Below are positions 17,001-24,637 of a stretch of DNA of 24,672 bases, one piece after another. The position numbers and the translations under genes are program-made. Every line of letters starts with the position of its first letter. The stretch's first letter is position 1. Under the pieces are notes generated by a model. It saw only the letters and a list, made by a program, of their open reading frames with translations, ran no database searches and was not told the DNA's origin. The DNA lies in assembly GCA_964592375.1 (NCBI GenBank), contig CAZQDP010000033.1:1-24672 (forward strand), given 5' to 3'. Origin of the DNA: CAZQDP01 sp964592375. GTDB lineage: Bacteria; Bacillota; Clostridia; RUG12999.

Positions 17001-17181
17001 GTGTATTAGTATGTATACGCCGATTTACTTCATTGATTTGGATAATAAATACAATGTAATAGATGACGACATCCTATTGATGAAACCGAGCGATCTAAAA
17101 AGTGGCACAGCATACAGCGGCAAAGCGTATTTCACGGATTCGATCACACATTTTGCGGGTGGCGTGGTACTTGATAAATAA
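14015..17181 (+). CDS. Secreted trypsin/V8-like serine protease with Ig-like modules (5' end and middle interrupted by gaps)
   Basis: Residue numbers count from the first codon after the gap. The first visible residues (KSYFRQLKA, then a hydrophobic run to about 25) look like a signal peptide missing only its first few residues. A propeptide-like region of about 230 residues leads to an S1/V8-type protease domain (about 250-450) with the triad H283 (TAAHV), D345 (YDYGFMILN) and S417 (GGNSGGP). Three Ig-like modules follow, each with an acidic DxNxDxE-type turn, then a C-terminal beta-rich module (16636-17181) that resembles uncharacterised modules of clostridial surface proteins. No LPXTG or SLH anchor is present. 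The frame before the second gap (15873-15972) and the frame after it differ by one base, but merging the duplicated 43 bp flanking it restores one frame. A Met codon at 16141 is internal, not a start. Confidence 0.85.
15830..15872 (+). repeat. 43-bp sequence, left copy flanking the second gap
   Basis: Identical to 15973-16015 over all 43 bases. It encodes the AESGSEYRWLAAST part of the second Ig-like module. Exact identity right up to both gap edges is the signature of two contig ends that overlap but were not merged. Confidence 0.95.
15873..15972. other. Scaffold gap of 100 N inside the protease gene
   Basis: Placeholder gap with identical 43-bp sequence on both sides. The true gap is probably negative (overlap of 43 bp), or else it hides further near-identical module copies. 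Confidence 0.97.
15973..16015 (+). repeat. 43-bp sequence, right copy flanking the second gap
   Basis: Second copy of 15830-15872. Removing bases 15873-16015 joins T to IGGEY in frame and completes the second Ig-like module at its expected length. Confidence 0.95.
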
Positions 17182-17197
17182 TGTCATTGCTAACTGA

Positions 17198-17383
17198 CAC
17201 AGAATACGGATAGAGATGATTTGGGATGAATTACAAAAAAAATGGTTCAAAAATGAGTTGTTCACTTCGCTTCATCATGTAGTTGATAGACTTTGTGACG
17301 GTTTGAATTATTCAGAATCCAATCACCAAACGGTTAAATCAATTACTGCTTGAGATTGTATGATTTATAGCATTCCTATTTAA
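17198..17383 (+). pseudogene. Decayed C-terminal fragment of an IS630-type DDE transposase
   Basis: Translated from 17198 this reads HRIRIEMIWDELQKKW then FKNELFTSL, HHVVDRL and VKSITA. It resembles the end of IS630-family transposases, where (P)ELNPIE-W-E/L...KSI-W is usual, including the catalytic Glu of the DDE triad (IEMIW). Decay is evident: an in-frame stop precedes the fragment at 17195, and a TGA at 17351 stands where the family has Trp (KSITA-W-D). The remainder runs to TAA at 17381. No N-terminal half or terminal inverted repeats were found nearby. The family call is from memory of the motif and not from a search. Confidence 0.55.
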
Positions 17384-17411
17384 AAATAGCATCAAATATC
17401 CGAAATAAATG

Positions 17412-17460
17412 GCCTCCACAAAAAAAGTACGCAAGTATGATTTGTGGAGGCTCGTTTTAA
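17412..17460. terminator. Bidirectional rho-independent terminator between protease and SpoIID genes
   Basis: An 11-bp perfect stem (GCCTCCACAAA 17412-17422 with 17441-17451) encloses an 18-nt loop. On the plus strand it is followed by TCGTTTTAAATTTTT; on the minus strand by CATTTATTTCGG. It lies between two converging genes and can serve both. The surrounding 17384-17519 holds no other gene. Confidence 0.85.
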
Positions 17461-17519
17461 ATTTTTAGGTTTGTTGGTAAACATTAGAGCTTTACAATTT
17501 CAAGCAGAATGCAAGAATC

Positions 17520-18830
17520 TTAATACACACGCTCAATTTGCGTTTCGGGATAATAAAAAGCAATAATCTGCTCCATGGTTTGGCCGGCGGCGGCTCTTGC
17601 ATATGCGCCCCACTGGCTCATGCCAAGACCATGACCGTATCCTCTGCCGGAAAAGACATAAGCTTCGCCGCCGGGGGAGGGGGAGGATAGGGTGCCGTTG
17701 CCCGATAGCATGCTAAAATCTGCAGAAGTGGTTACGCCTTGAGCCGAGAGAATGCTCACTGGGATATACTGCTGCGAGGTGCCGCTGGATGATATGGTAT
17801 ATACACTTCCTTTTGTGGGTGAAGAGATAAGGTCGTACATTTGGCTTCGAAAGCCAAAAAGGGTGCGGCATTTTTCGTTTTTTGCTATGTATACGCCTGT
17901 GCTACCTGTAACCTTCAAGGCGATGACACGACCGGAAGCGGATTTCTCTGCGATGCCAATGCCGGTAACTTCGCCGATTTCTATGCCAAAAGATTTACAT
18001 TTTTCAGTTAATTGTTCTTTTGTAAGACTCAGGGTCCATGCAAAACTTTTATTGACAAGTCCATTATCAAACTCATCCATGCGGGCGGTGAGATAAGGGA
18101 GAAAACTGCCCCATACATTGACGTTATCCTCCGTATATCCTCCATTTGAAGCGGAATACACAGTGAGTGCCACTTTGCCATTGAATGTCACGATTTGACC
18201 TGCTGTATCATTTACCGCATCATTTGTTTTGGAATTTTCCGCACCAAAGCCCTTATATGCTTGGCAGTGCACGCTTGGGCACACATCGTACCCATCCGCG
18301 CGATGACGGTCTTTGCCTGAAGCATAAAAATAGCTGCGAGCACAAACAGCCTGACTCTTTAGTGATTCATAAGGCCAAGAGGGTGAAACCTCGGAAGGGA
18401 GCACACCATACAAGTACTCATCCAGCGGCAGGACATTGATCACGCTAAGCTTATCCGATTGAGCGCCAATGGTGAGGCTTCCTCTATAGCGCTTGCCATC
18501 TAAGGAAAGAATTCCCGTTGTGGGCACCATTCGAATGAGATTTTGCCCTTCAAAGGAGGCATAGACATTTTCAGTATTATCAGTGCTACAAAGCATGAGC
18601 TTTCCATCTCGAAGAAGTGCTTTGCAATCCTTTGCAGGAATGGGGATGGTGTTTTCCCCATCAATTGCGGCAAGGCCACCATCGCAGGATATAGTAGATT
18701 CTAGTACCGCACCGCTTCCGGTATATAGCCCTACTCGCACATCCGGCGACGCGGAAAAAGCCGCAACGGAAAAAAACCATTGCAGAAGAAAAACAAATAA
18801 ACCGATGAAAAACATTTTGCTTGGAGCCAT
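17520..18830 (-). CDS. SpoIID/LytB-type secreted peptidoglycan lytic enzyme
   Basis: 436-aa protein with an N-terminal signal peptide (hydrophobic about 7-25, cleavage near AFSASP). The SpoIID core (about 125-335) is recognised by YLYGVLPSEVSPSWPYESLK (E147 in the place of the catalytic Glu of SpoIID, a lytic transglycosylase acting on denuded glycan), QAVCARSY and YDVCPSVHCQ. A Ser/Gly-rich insert (about 340-392) precedes the C-terminal GRGYGHGLGMSQWGAYARA block (about 395-413). In sporulating Firmicutes SpoIID helps engulfment, and related proteins (LytB, AmiB modifiers) act in vegetative wall remodelling; which applies here is unclear. The start ATG 18830 has a weak AAGAGA ribosome site. 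It follows the ABC permease by only 24 nt on the same strand, an unusual pairing. Confidence 0.9.
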   Translation of the reverse strand: MAPSKMFFIGLFVFLLQWFFSVAAFSASPDVRVGLYTGSGAVLESTISCDGGLAAIDGENTIPIPAKDCKALLRDGKLMLCSTDNTENVYASFEGQNLIRMVPTTGILSLDGKRYRGSLTIGAQSDKLSVINVLPLDEYLYGVLPSEVSPSWPYESLKSQAVCARSYFYASGKDRHRADGYDVCPSVHCQAYKGFGAENSKTNDAVNDTAGQIVTFNGKVALTVYSASNGGYTEDNVNVWGSFLPYLTARMDEFDNGLVNKSFAWTLSLTKEQLTEKCKSFGIEIGEVTGIGIAEKSASGRVIALKVTGSTGVYIAKNEKCRTLFGFRSQMYDLISSPTKGSVYTISSSGTSQQYIPVSILSAQGVTTSADFSMLSGNGTLSSPSPGGEAYVFSGRGYGHGLGMSQWGAYARAAAGQTMEQIIAFYYPETQIERVY

Positions 18831-18854
18831 CTTATCATCTCTTATTCTTTATTG

Positions 18855-19901
18855 TTAACCTTTTGTAGGCGAAATCTTATAGTGGATGAAAAATTCACCG
18901 CCTAAAACGAAAAACAGAATAATACCTTGTAAAATCTGTGCGGCAGATTGGGGAATTTGGAACACAATTTGAATATAATTCGCACCCTGTACCAGCATGG
19001 CAAAGAGGATGGAAACAAAAATAACGGCGGCTTCGTTTAAATTGGAAAGCCATGCGGTAATGATGGCGGTATAGCCTGCACCCGCCGTGATTTCAATATC
19101 CAAGGTTTGGTTCACCGCACTGCACTGGATCATCCCTGCAAGGCCGCAAAGGCCGCCGCTGATAAACAGTGCTAGCAAGGTGGTTCTTGCAACCTTCATG
19201 CCTGCATATGCCGCAGTACCCGGACTGTCGCCAATCACAGATATTTCATAGCCCATTTTTGACTTGCGCATAAAAACAAACATAATAACAGACAACAAAG
19301 CCGCAATAATCCAGCCTGCATGCAGACCAAAAACAGTGGGGAGAATGGCATTTTCGCCGAAACTCACAATTTTAGGGAAGCCAAGCGAGCCGGGGTCACG
19401 CCATATGGAAAACTGCAAATACATAATCCATAGCCTTGCCACATAATTGAGCATTAAGGTGAGAAGGGTTTCGTTGGTGCCCCACTTCACTTTGAAAAAG
19501 CCGGCCAATAGCGCCCAAAGACCGCCGCATACAATGCCGCCAAGCGCCATGAGCGGAAGTAAAATGTACCCGGGTAGGTTCCCCCAAAACAGTGCAAAAT
19601 AGCTGGCACCAAAGGCACCCATGAACATTTGACCTTCTGCACCGATATTCCAAAATTTCATTTTAAAAGCAATCATAATGCCGATGGACAGAATAATGAG
19701 CGGAACGGCAAATTTTACGGTTTCCTTCAGCCGATACAAGCTGCCCAAGGAGCCCTTTATCATCGCACCATATACGGAAAGCGGGTTTAAGTGCATGACC
19801 ATTAGAAATAAAGAAGCGCAAAGTAGTGCCAGTAGGATAAACCCTATTCGAAGGAACATGGCGCTGTGCCCCGGCATATCCGCTCTTTTTACGATTTTCA
19901 T
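18855..19901 (-). CDS. ABC transporter permease, BMP/NupP nucleoside-sugar type
   Basis: 348-aa polytopic membrane protein of the COG4603-like family that imports nucleosides or simple sugars. The family block WNIGAEGQMFMG occupies about 84-95 and about 9-10 hydrophobic helices are visible. It overlaps the ATPase gene by 4 nt (ATGA), so the two are translationally coupled. Such systems usually have a second permease (COG1079) and a BMP-family lipoprotein; neither is in this window, and a SpoIID-like gene follows instead. Confidence 0.92.
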   Translation of the reverse strand: MKIVKRADMPGHSAMFLRIGFILLALLCASLFLMVMHLNPLSVYGAMIKGSLGSLYRLKETVKFAVPLIILSIGIMIAFKMKFWNIGAEGQMFMGAFGASYFALFWGNLPGYILLPLMALGGIVCGGLWALLAGFFKVKWGTNETLLTLMLNYVARLWIMYLQFSIWRDPGSLGFPKIVSFGENAILPTVFGLHAGWIIAALLSVIMFVFMRKSKMGYEISVIGDSPGTAAYAGMKVARTTLLALFISGGLCGLAGMIQCSAVNQTLDIEITAGAGYTAIITAWLSNLNEAAVIFVSILFAMLVQGANYIQIVFQIPQSAAQILQGIILFFVLGGEFFIHYKISPTKG

Positions 19902-21412
19902 GAAAGTGCATCCTCCTTTTGACTACCCGTCATCATCAGGCCAATTTCCTCGCGGCTGGTGGTGGCTGCATCCACAATGCCCACAACCTTTCCACCGCAA
20001 AGAACCATGATTCGGTCGGACAGCTCAAGGAGCACATCCAAATCTTCGCCGATATATAATATGGCAACGCCTTTTGCCTTTTGCTCGTTTAAAATATCAT
20101 AAATTGTATGGGTTACGCCCAAATCCAACCCACGGGTGGGATAAGCGGTAATCAGCACATTGGGAGAAGAGCTGATTTCCCTGCCCAGAAGCACCTTTTG
20201 AATATTGCCGCCGGAGAGCTGACGCACCGGATGGTGAATGGATGGTGTTTTAATATCCAGATCTGCCACGATTTCCAAGGATCTTTTTCTTGCCGGGCCC
20301 CTATCCATAAACGGACCTTTATTTTGCGTATAGCTTCTTAAAATAACATTGTCCACAATGTCCAAACTGCCGGCAAGGCCCATACCCAAGCGGTCTTCCG
20401 GAATAAAGCTCATACTAATACCCATTTTGAATATTTCTTTCGGACTTTTGCCGATCACATTGATTCCTTGGTATGTAATGCGCCCCGAGGAAATGGGATA
20501 CAGCCCTGCAATGGTCTCGCACAGCTCCCGCTGCCCGCTGCCAGCCACGCCAGCCACACCTAAAATCTGGCCGCTCATCAGCGAAAAACTGATATCATCC
20601 ATCACCGCTACCTTGTCTGTATCATACGCAGTAAGGCCACAAACTTCCAGTACAGGATGGCAGCTTTTCAGGGGCAAGCGAGTAATACGAAGATCCATGG
20701 CTCTGCCGACCATATGCGTTACCAGCTCCTTGGGAGTAACATGAGCGGTTTCAAAGGTGGATACTGCACGGCCGCCGCGAAGTACGGTAACCCGGTCAGA
20801 TACACTGAGCACCTCTTGCATTTTATGGGTGATGATAATGATACTGCATCCATCATCTCTCATTTTTCGAATAATTTCAAATAGACGAATGGTTTCATGG
20901 GGTGTTAGTGTAGAAGTAGGCTCGTCCATGATGAGGATTTTTGCATTGCGATAGAGCACCTTTAAAATTTCAACCGTCTGCTTTTCGCCCACGGACATAT
21001 CGCAAATTCTTTTATCGGGATCAATACTCATACCATACTTTGAAGCCAGTGCCATAATTTCTTCATTGCCGGCACGAAGCAGAAGGTGCCCCTTTTGACC
21101 CATAATAATGTTCTCTTTAGCGGTAAAGACATCGACCAAGCGAAAGTGCTGGTGTATCATGCCAATGCCGTATTTCTTGGCATCCGCCGGTGATTGAATG
21201 CTTGCCTTTGTGCCGCCGATGAGAATATCTCCGCTATCCGGTGAGTAAATGCCGGAGAGCATATTCATCAAGGTCGATTTTCCGGCACCGTTTTCTCCCA
21301 AAAGCGCATGAATTTCACCCTCGTATATTTGCAAATCCACATGGTCATTTGCAACGACGGTTTGAAACGCTTTGGTAATGCCCTTCATTTCTATTGCAAT
21401 TGTTCTTTCCAT
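19898..21412 (-). CDS. ABC transporter double ATPase, BMP/NupO nucleoside-sugar type
   Basis: 504-aa protein with two fused ATP-binding domains, as in nucleoside (NupO) and simple-sugar importers. Domain 1 (about 5-235) has Walker A GENGAGKST (39-47), signature MSVGEKQ (139-145), Walker B ILIMDEPTS (159-167) and the switch His near 196. Domain 2 (about 255-500) has the family's altered Walker A AGVAGSGQRE, signature LSGGNIQKV and ITAYPTRGLD in place of a canonical Walker B, followed by YIGEDLD. This asymmetry is normal for the family. AGAGGTG lies 5 nt before the ATG at 21412. Confidence 0.93.
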   Translation of the reverse strand: MERTIAIEMKGITKAFQTVVANDHVDLQIYEGEIHALLGENGAGKSTLMNMLSGIYSPDSGDILIGGTKASIQSPADAKKYGIGMIHQHFRLVDVFTAKENIIMGQKGHLLLRAGNEEIMALASKYGMSIDPDKRICDMSVGEKQTVEILKVLYRNAKILIMDEPTSTLTPHETIRLFEIIRKMRDDGCSIIIITHKMQEVLSVSDRVTVLRGGRAVSTFETAHVTPKELVTHMVGRAMDLRITRLPLKSCHPVLEVCGLTAYDTDKVAVMDDISFSLMSGQILGVAGVAGSGQRELCETIAGLYPISSGRITYQGINVIGKSPKEIFKMGISMSFIPEDRLGMGLAGSLDIVDNVILRSYTQNKGPFMDRGPARKRSLEIVADLDIKTPSIHHPVRQLSGGNIQKVLLGREISSSPNVLITAYPTRGLDLGVTHTIYDILNEQKAKGVAILYIGEDLDVLLELSDRIMVLCGGKVVGIVDAATTSREEIGLMMTGSQKEDALS

Positions 21413-21437
21413 TATGACACCTCTTATTCATGGAAAC

Positions 21438-21466
21438 ATTATATAACAGAACCTTCAAAAATGCAA
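21438..21466 (-). promoter_or_regulatory. Candidate promoter for the ABC transporter/SpoIID operon
   Basis: On the minus strand TTGCAT (21466-21461) and a perfect TATAAT (21443-21438) are 17 nt apart, in the 62-nt spacer before the ATPase gene. It would make the ABC and SpoIID genes independent of the esterase gene upstream. The -35 matches only three of six bases. Confidence 0.5.
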
Positions 21467-21474
21467 TATTTATA

Positions 21475-22869
21475 TCAAAAAAGGTCATTTTTTGCAGTTG
21501 ATTGTATCTTCATGCCGTAAAACCCAAGCACAGGCATATTGGTTCTAGTATCTACCGGCACCAAGCTATCGCTTTGGGAAAAGGGCATGCAGTGCACAAG
21601 CGAACCTTCGGGGATTGCTTGAGTTGTATGCAGTAAAATGGTGTTTTCCTTGTCCTCATACGCATCAATGGGAATAGGACCCGTGGGCGATTCTATCACA
21701 AAAGGAAGCTTGTGAGGAGGCATTAGAAAAGAAAATAATCGCTCACCCACATGGCAAAAATCAAGGCGTACACTACAGGTATCCACCAGCACGGCTTTTT
21801 CAATATCCGGTGCAAGGTAGGGCGGCGTTTTATGATAAATATCCCCAAGTGCAGCTTTGGCCAAACGCTCCCCGATAACCATATTGGCAGAGGATGAATT
21901 GTGAATTTGGTCCGAAAGCGTGCAATCATAGGACGGAACAATTTGCACTTTGTCCATTGACTTTGCGGCCAACCGTTGGCAGTCGCGTACAATCCCCCAG
22001 CCACATTGATTTTGGTAGGCGGCATCCGTATACCGATTAAGCTGAACGGTGAGGATTGGCAGGTTTTTTTTCATATCTTTCCGAAAACGCAGGACCATCT
22101 CCTGGAAACGGGGCAGATAGGAGGCAGGATTTTCAGATCCTGTTTCACTACATCCCTGATACCAAAGCATCCCTGCTATGCCGCCGGGCAGTGTCTTTAA
22201 GGTTGCTATCATGCTATGATAGAGGCGGCCGTCTTCAAGAGGATTCCAGTAAGAAAGCGAGGAGCCACCCAGCGCAGATTGCACAAGGCCTATTGGGTAA
22301 CCCAGCTGCTGGCGTAGGCGCTTTGCAAAAATGAGATAGGGACTGTGGCCCGTATTGGGAATATCCGTGTTGACGCTGTGGATGGAATTTGTGGTGTCTC
22401 CCAAGGGATGGGAGGCAATGTCCCAACAGCCGCTATTGCGCAGCAGATGCACGCCAAGTTCGGGTGGATCATAAATACTATCCTTGCCGTATCCAGCCGC
22501 ATTGCTTTGACCTGCAATCACAAAAACATCGCCAACTCCCACGTGATGCCGCATATCTCCCCGTTGAGCCCATTCGAGCGAGGCCTGCGGCGTATGACGA
22601 AGGCAGGTTTCAATGCGGTACAATCCGCCGGTTTGCAGGGATAAAGATATGCTCCAGCGGTTTTCCGGCTCCATATTTGCGGGAGTCCACCATATAAGGC
22701 TTTGGGAATCATCCTCTCGCACCACCCGGGCATACACACAAGGATCATTGCAGGGCGTATCCGGATGAGGCACAAAATGCCCAGAGAGCTTTAAGCGAGC
22801 CCCTCCGCCGCGTTGCTGCAAGATTTGATAGTGATTGGGACCCTTATCAATGATTACACCATGTTGCAT
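21475..22869 (-). CDS. SASA-type carbohydrate acetylesterase (SGNH hydrolase fold)
   Basis: 464-aa esterase of the sialate O-acetylesterase/SASA type, removing acetyl groups from carbohydrates; no signal peptide is seen, so it is probably cytoplasmic. The catalytic block is GQSNAAGYG (S122 in GQSN), the second block GGSSLSYW (201-208), WYQGCSE (236-242) and the D-x-x-H pair D320/H323. The N-terminal about 110 residues and the C-terminal beta-rich part are extra to the core. The start at 22869 is chosen because AAAGGG lies 9 nt upstream; an in-frame ATG at 22887, overlapping the VanZ stop, has no ribosome site. The substrate could be an acetylated hemicellulose or sialic-acid-like sugar; it is not determined by the sequence. 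Confidence 0.87.
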   Translation of the reverse strand: MQHGVIIDKGPNHYQILQQRGGGARLKLSGHFVPHPDTPCNDPCVYARVVREDDSQSLIWWTPANMEPENRWSISLSLQTGGLYRIETCLRHTPQASLEWAQRGDMRHHVGVGDVFVIAGQSNAAGYGKDSIYDPPELGVHLLRNSGCWDIASHPLGDTTNSIHSVNTDIPNTGHSPYLIFAKRLRQQLGYPIGLVQSALGGSSLSYWNPLEDGRLYHSMIATLKTLPGGIAGMLWYQGCSETGSENPASYLPRFQEMVLRFRKDMKKNLPILTVQLNRYTDAAYQNQCGWGIVRDCQRLAAKSMDKVQIVPSYDCTLSDQIHNSSSANMVIGERLAKAALGDIYHKTPPYLAPDIEKAVLVDTCSVRLDFCHVGERLFSFLMPPHKLPFVIESPTGPIPIDAYEDKENTILLHTTQAIPEGSLVHCMPFSQSDSLVPVDTRTNMPVLGFYGMKIQSTAKNDLF

Positions 22870-22883
22870 AAAAACCATCCCTT

Positions 22884-23393
22884 TCATCTGTCGGCTATTT
22901 TATTTGTTTTGTGATAAAGAAGTGTTTTCATCGCCATATATATTGCGATACCAAGTAGTCCGCCGGTGCAATCGATGAGCACATCACTTATCCGTGCACC
23001 TCTGCCCGGCACAAACATTTGATGGAGCTCATCTGTGCAGGCATATCCAAAGACAAAAGGCAAGGCATAAAAAAAGGCTTTCATCTGACGGCGAGAAGAT
23101 AGCAAAAATGCACGAAAAACAAAGATGGCAAGCACAAAATAGGCAAAGCCATGCGCTGTTTTTCGCACAATACGGTTTAAAATCTGTAGCATAGTTGAAT
23201 TTGTTCCGGTGCCGGTCGGCAGAGTGCCAAACCATTTTGATATCCACTCCGTAATAGACAAGCTGAGCCCGCTGGACTGCTCAGCATTTTGGGAGGACAA
23301 GCAGAAGATCAAAATCATCCAAAGCACAACAAAAGTCCACGCTACAATCAGTTGTCGACTCCATTTTAAAATCATTATTTTCATAGTAAACAT
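22884..23393 (-). CDS. VanZ-like integral membrane protein
   Basis: 169-aa VanZ-family protein with about four membrane helices and family signatures FCLSSQ (about 30-35), the RKTAHGFAYF block and DELHQMFVPGRGARISDVLID. Family members are common in Firmicutes; one lowers teicoplanin sensitivity, and most have no known function. ATG 23393 is given, but ATG 23384 is about as good; no strong ribosome site serves either. The AGGAG a little upstream fits an out-of-frame ATG at 23403 instead, which opens only a 40-codon frame overlapping this gene. It is followed within 14 nt by the esterase gene. Confidence 0.88.
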   Translation of the reverse strand: MFTMKIMILKWSRQLIVAWTFVVLWMILIFCLSSQNAEQSSGLSLSITEWISKWFGTLPTGTGTNSTMLQILNRIVRKTAHGFAYFVLAIFVFRAFLLSSRRQMKAFFYALPFVFGYACTDELHQMFVPGRGARISDVLIDCTGGLLGIAIYMAMKTLLYHKTNKIADR

Positions 23394-23418
23394 TCCAGTT
23401 CATAAAACTTGCTCCTAT

Positions 23419-23446
23419 AGTATACCAAAAAAAACGGTATTGTCAC
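23419..23446 (-). promoter_or_regulatory. Candidate promoter for VanZ-like/esterase genes
   Basis: On the minus strand GTGACA (23446-23441) and TATACT (23424-23419) are 16 nt apart, in the 102-nt spacer after the URO-D family gene. Both boxes match five of six consensus bases. Transcription would begin near 23412, leaving a leader of 19-28 nt to the VanZ start. Confidence 0.5.
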
Positions 23447-23495
23447 GAAAAAATTTGCTTTTGTCTCCGGTGGAAATTGAAGCGCAATATAGGCT

Positions 23496-24590
23496 TTATG
23501 CATACACGCCAAATTCATGCACTGCCCGGTACATTGCAAGCACATTTTGGCAAGGTGTATTATCCTGAATAAGGTGAGCCGGTGCAAAATGATACCCATA
23601 TCCACGCATCATGATTTCAAGTGTTTCTTTGCAAATCTCTCTGGTCTGATGGGGCGTACCATATGCCAGTGGACCGGCAGTGGAAATACATCCACGGAAA
23701 CAAAGCCTTGAACCAAAATGTTCCTTTAAGTAGGCAGGGCTCATATTTGTAGCCTCCGGTTGCAGCGTATCCACTCCCGAAACGCCCATTTGAATAAAAT
23801 CCCCGTACACCCAGCTTGAGCTTCCGCAGGTATGTATGAGTGTGGGCTTGTTGTACGCCTTTGCTAAGTCTATAAACAGTTGATGGCGAGGCCTTAATAT
23901 TCTTCTATATAAGTCCAAGCTCATGATAGGGCTGTGCTGCGTGCCTAAATCTTCACCGAGCCATATGAAATCAATTTTATCTTTATACTTTGAGAGTGTT
24001 CTTTCCATCACGCCCAGTTGCATATGAATTCTACGATCAATGTAGGAAAGCGCCGCCTCATTTTCTGAAATTAAATGACACAAAACGTCTTCCATGCCCA
24101 TTACTCGCCCATTCGCATTGATAATATCCGGCGTTCCGGCTCCTGCAATGGCAATAGCACGATCCTGATGGTAATGGAATAGACCGCCGAGCGCTTCATA
24201 ATCGAAATCATCTGGGTTAGGTACGGGAAAACTATATAATGCTTCATCATCTACGCCTTGCAGAGGGAAATCGCAATAATCCCAATATCCGCCGGTTTGA
24301 TGCTGCACCCATCGCATATAACAGCCCTGCAATGGGCTTAGCATACGGTCCGGCTTTGGCTGAAAAAGGTTTTTGCCGGTATACTGCGCATTGAGCAAAC
24401 GGTAATCAACACCAAGCATTTGCAGGAGGTCTTCTTTGTCTTTTGCGCATAGTGCGCTCATCACAGCACTGCCAATTGCTTCATTCGCCTCATATCCAAT
24501 GGTGACACGGTCCGTCTTCTCAAGGTTAAAGGTCTTTAATACTCTTTGCTTTGCGCTCATGGTTTCTTTGGCTTTTATAATCCTTTCCAT
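23496..24590 (-). CDS. URO-D family corrinoid-type methyltransferase, substrate unknown
   Basis: 364-aa protein of the uroporphyrinogen decarboxylase/methyltransferase superfamily (COG0407), a TIM-barrel fold shared by HemE, MtaA, MtbA and CmuA. The likely zinc-binding set H253-T-C255 (IHTCGSS) and C301 (RGCIST), as in the MtaA-type enzymes, points to methyl transfer and not to haem synthesis. The ATG at 24590 is preferred since GAGGTG lies 6 nt upstream; starts at 24596 and 24644 are poorer. It is followed by a separate promoter and then the VanZ-like and esterase genes. No corrinoid protein adjoins it, so partner and methyl donor are unknown. Confidence 0.85.
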   Translation of the reverse strand: MERIIKAKETMSAKQRVLKTFNLEKTDRVTIGYEANEAIGSAVMSALCAKDKEDLLQMLGVDYRLLNAQYTGKNLFQPKPDRMLSPLQGCYMRWVQHQTGGYWDYCDFPLQGVDDEALYSFPVPNPDDFDYEALGGLFHYHQDRAIAIAGAGTPDIINANGRVMGMEDVLCHLISENEAALSYIDRRIHMQLGVMERTLSKYKDKIDFIWLGEDLGTQHSPIMSLDLYRRILRPRHQLFIDLAKAYNKPTLIHTCGSSSWVYGDFIQMGVSGVDTLQPEATNMSPAYLKEHFGSRLCFRGCISTAGPLAYGTPHQTREICKETLEIMMRGYGYHFAPAHLIQDNTPCQNVLAMYRAVHEFGVYA

Positions 24591-24609
24591 GTTCATCACC
24601 TCAACTCTT

Positions 24610-24637
24610 ATTGTAACAGAATGAAGAGAAAAGACAA
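24610..24637 (-). promoter_or_regulatory. Candidate promoter for the URO-D family gene
   Basis: On the minus strand TTGTCT (24637-24632) and TACAAT (24615-24610) are 16 nt apart, placing the transcript start near 24603, just before the GAGGTG ribosome site. The window ends 35 bases further upstream, so other signals may lie outside it. Confidence 0.35.

Noticed and set aside
16141..17181. A separate gene starting at the ATG 16141
   Set aside because: The frame upstream of it continues the Ig-like module coding without a stop from the gap edge, and no ribosome site precedes this ATG.
23281..23403. 40-codon minus-strand frame (ATG 23403) with AGGAG upstream, overlapping the VanZ start
   Set aside because: It is out of frame with VanZ, has no recognisable content, and by the predicted transcript start its AGGAG would fall at or before the 5' end of the RNA. 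A leader-peptide role remains possible but unsupported.
23496..24590. Calling the URO-D family gene mtaA or hemE
   Set aside because: It is longer than MtaA, is not next to a corrinoid protein, and carries a zinc-type His-x-Cys/Cys set that argues against HemE. Only the superfamily is supported.
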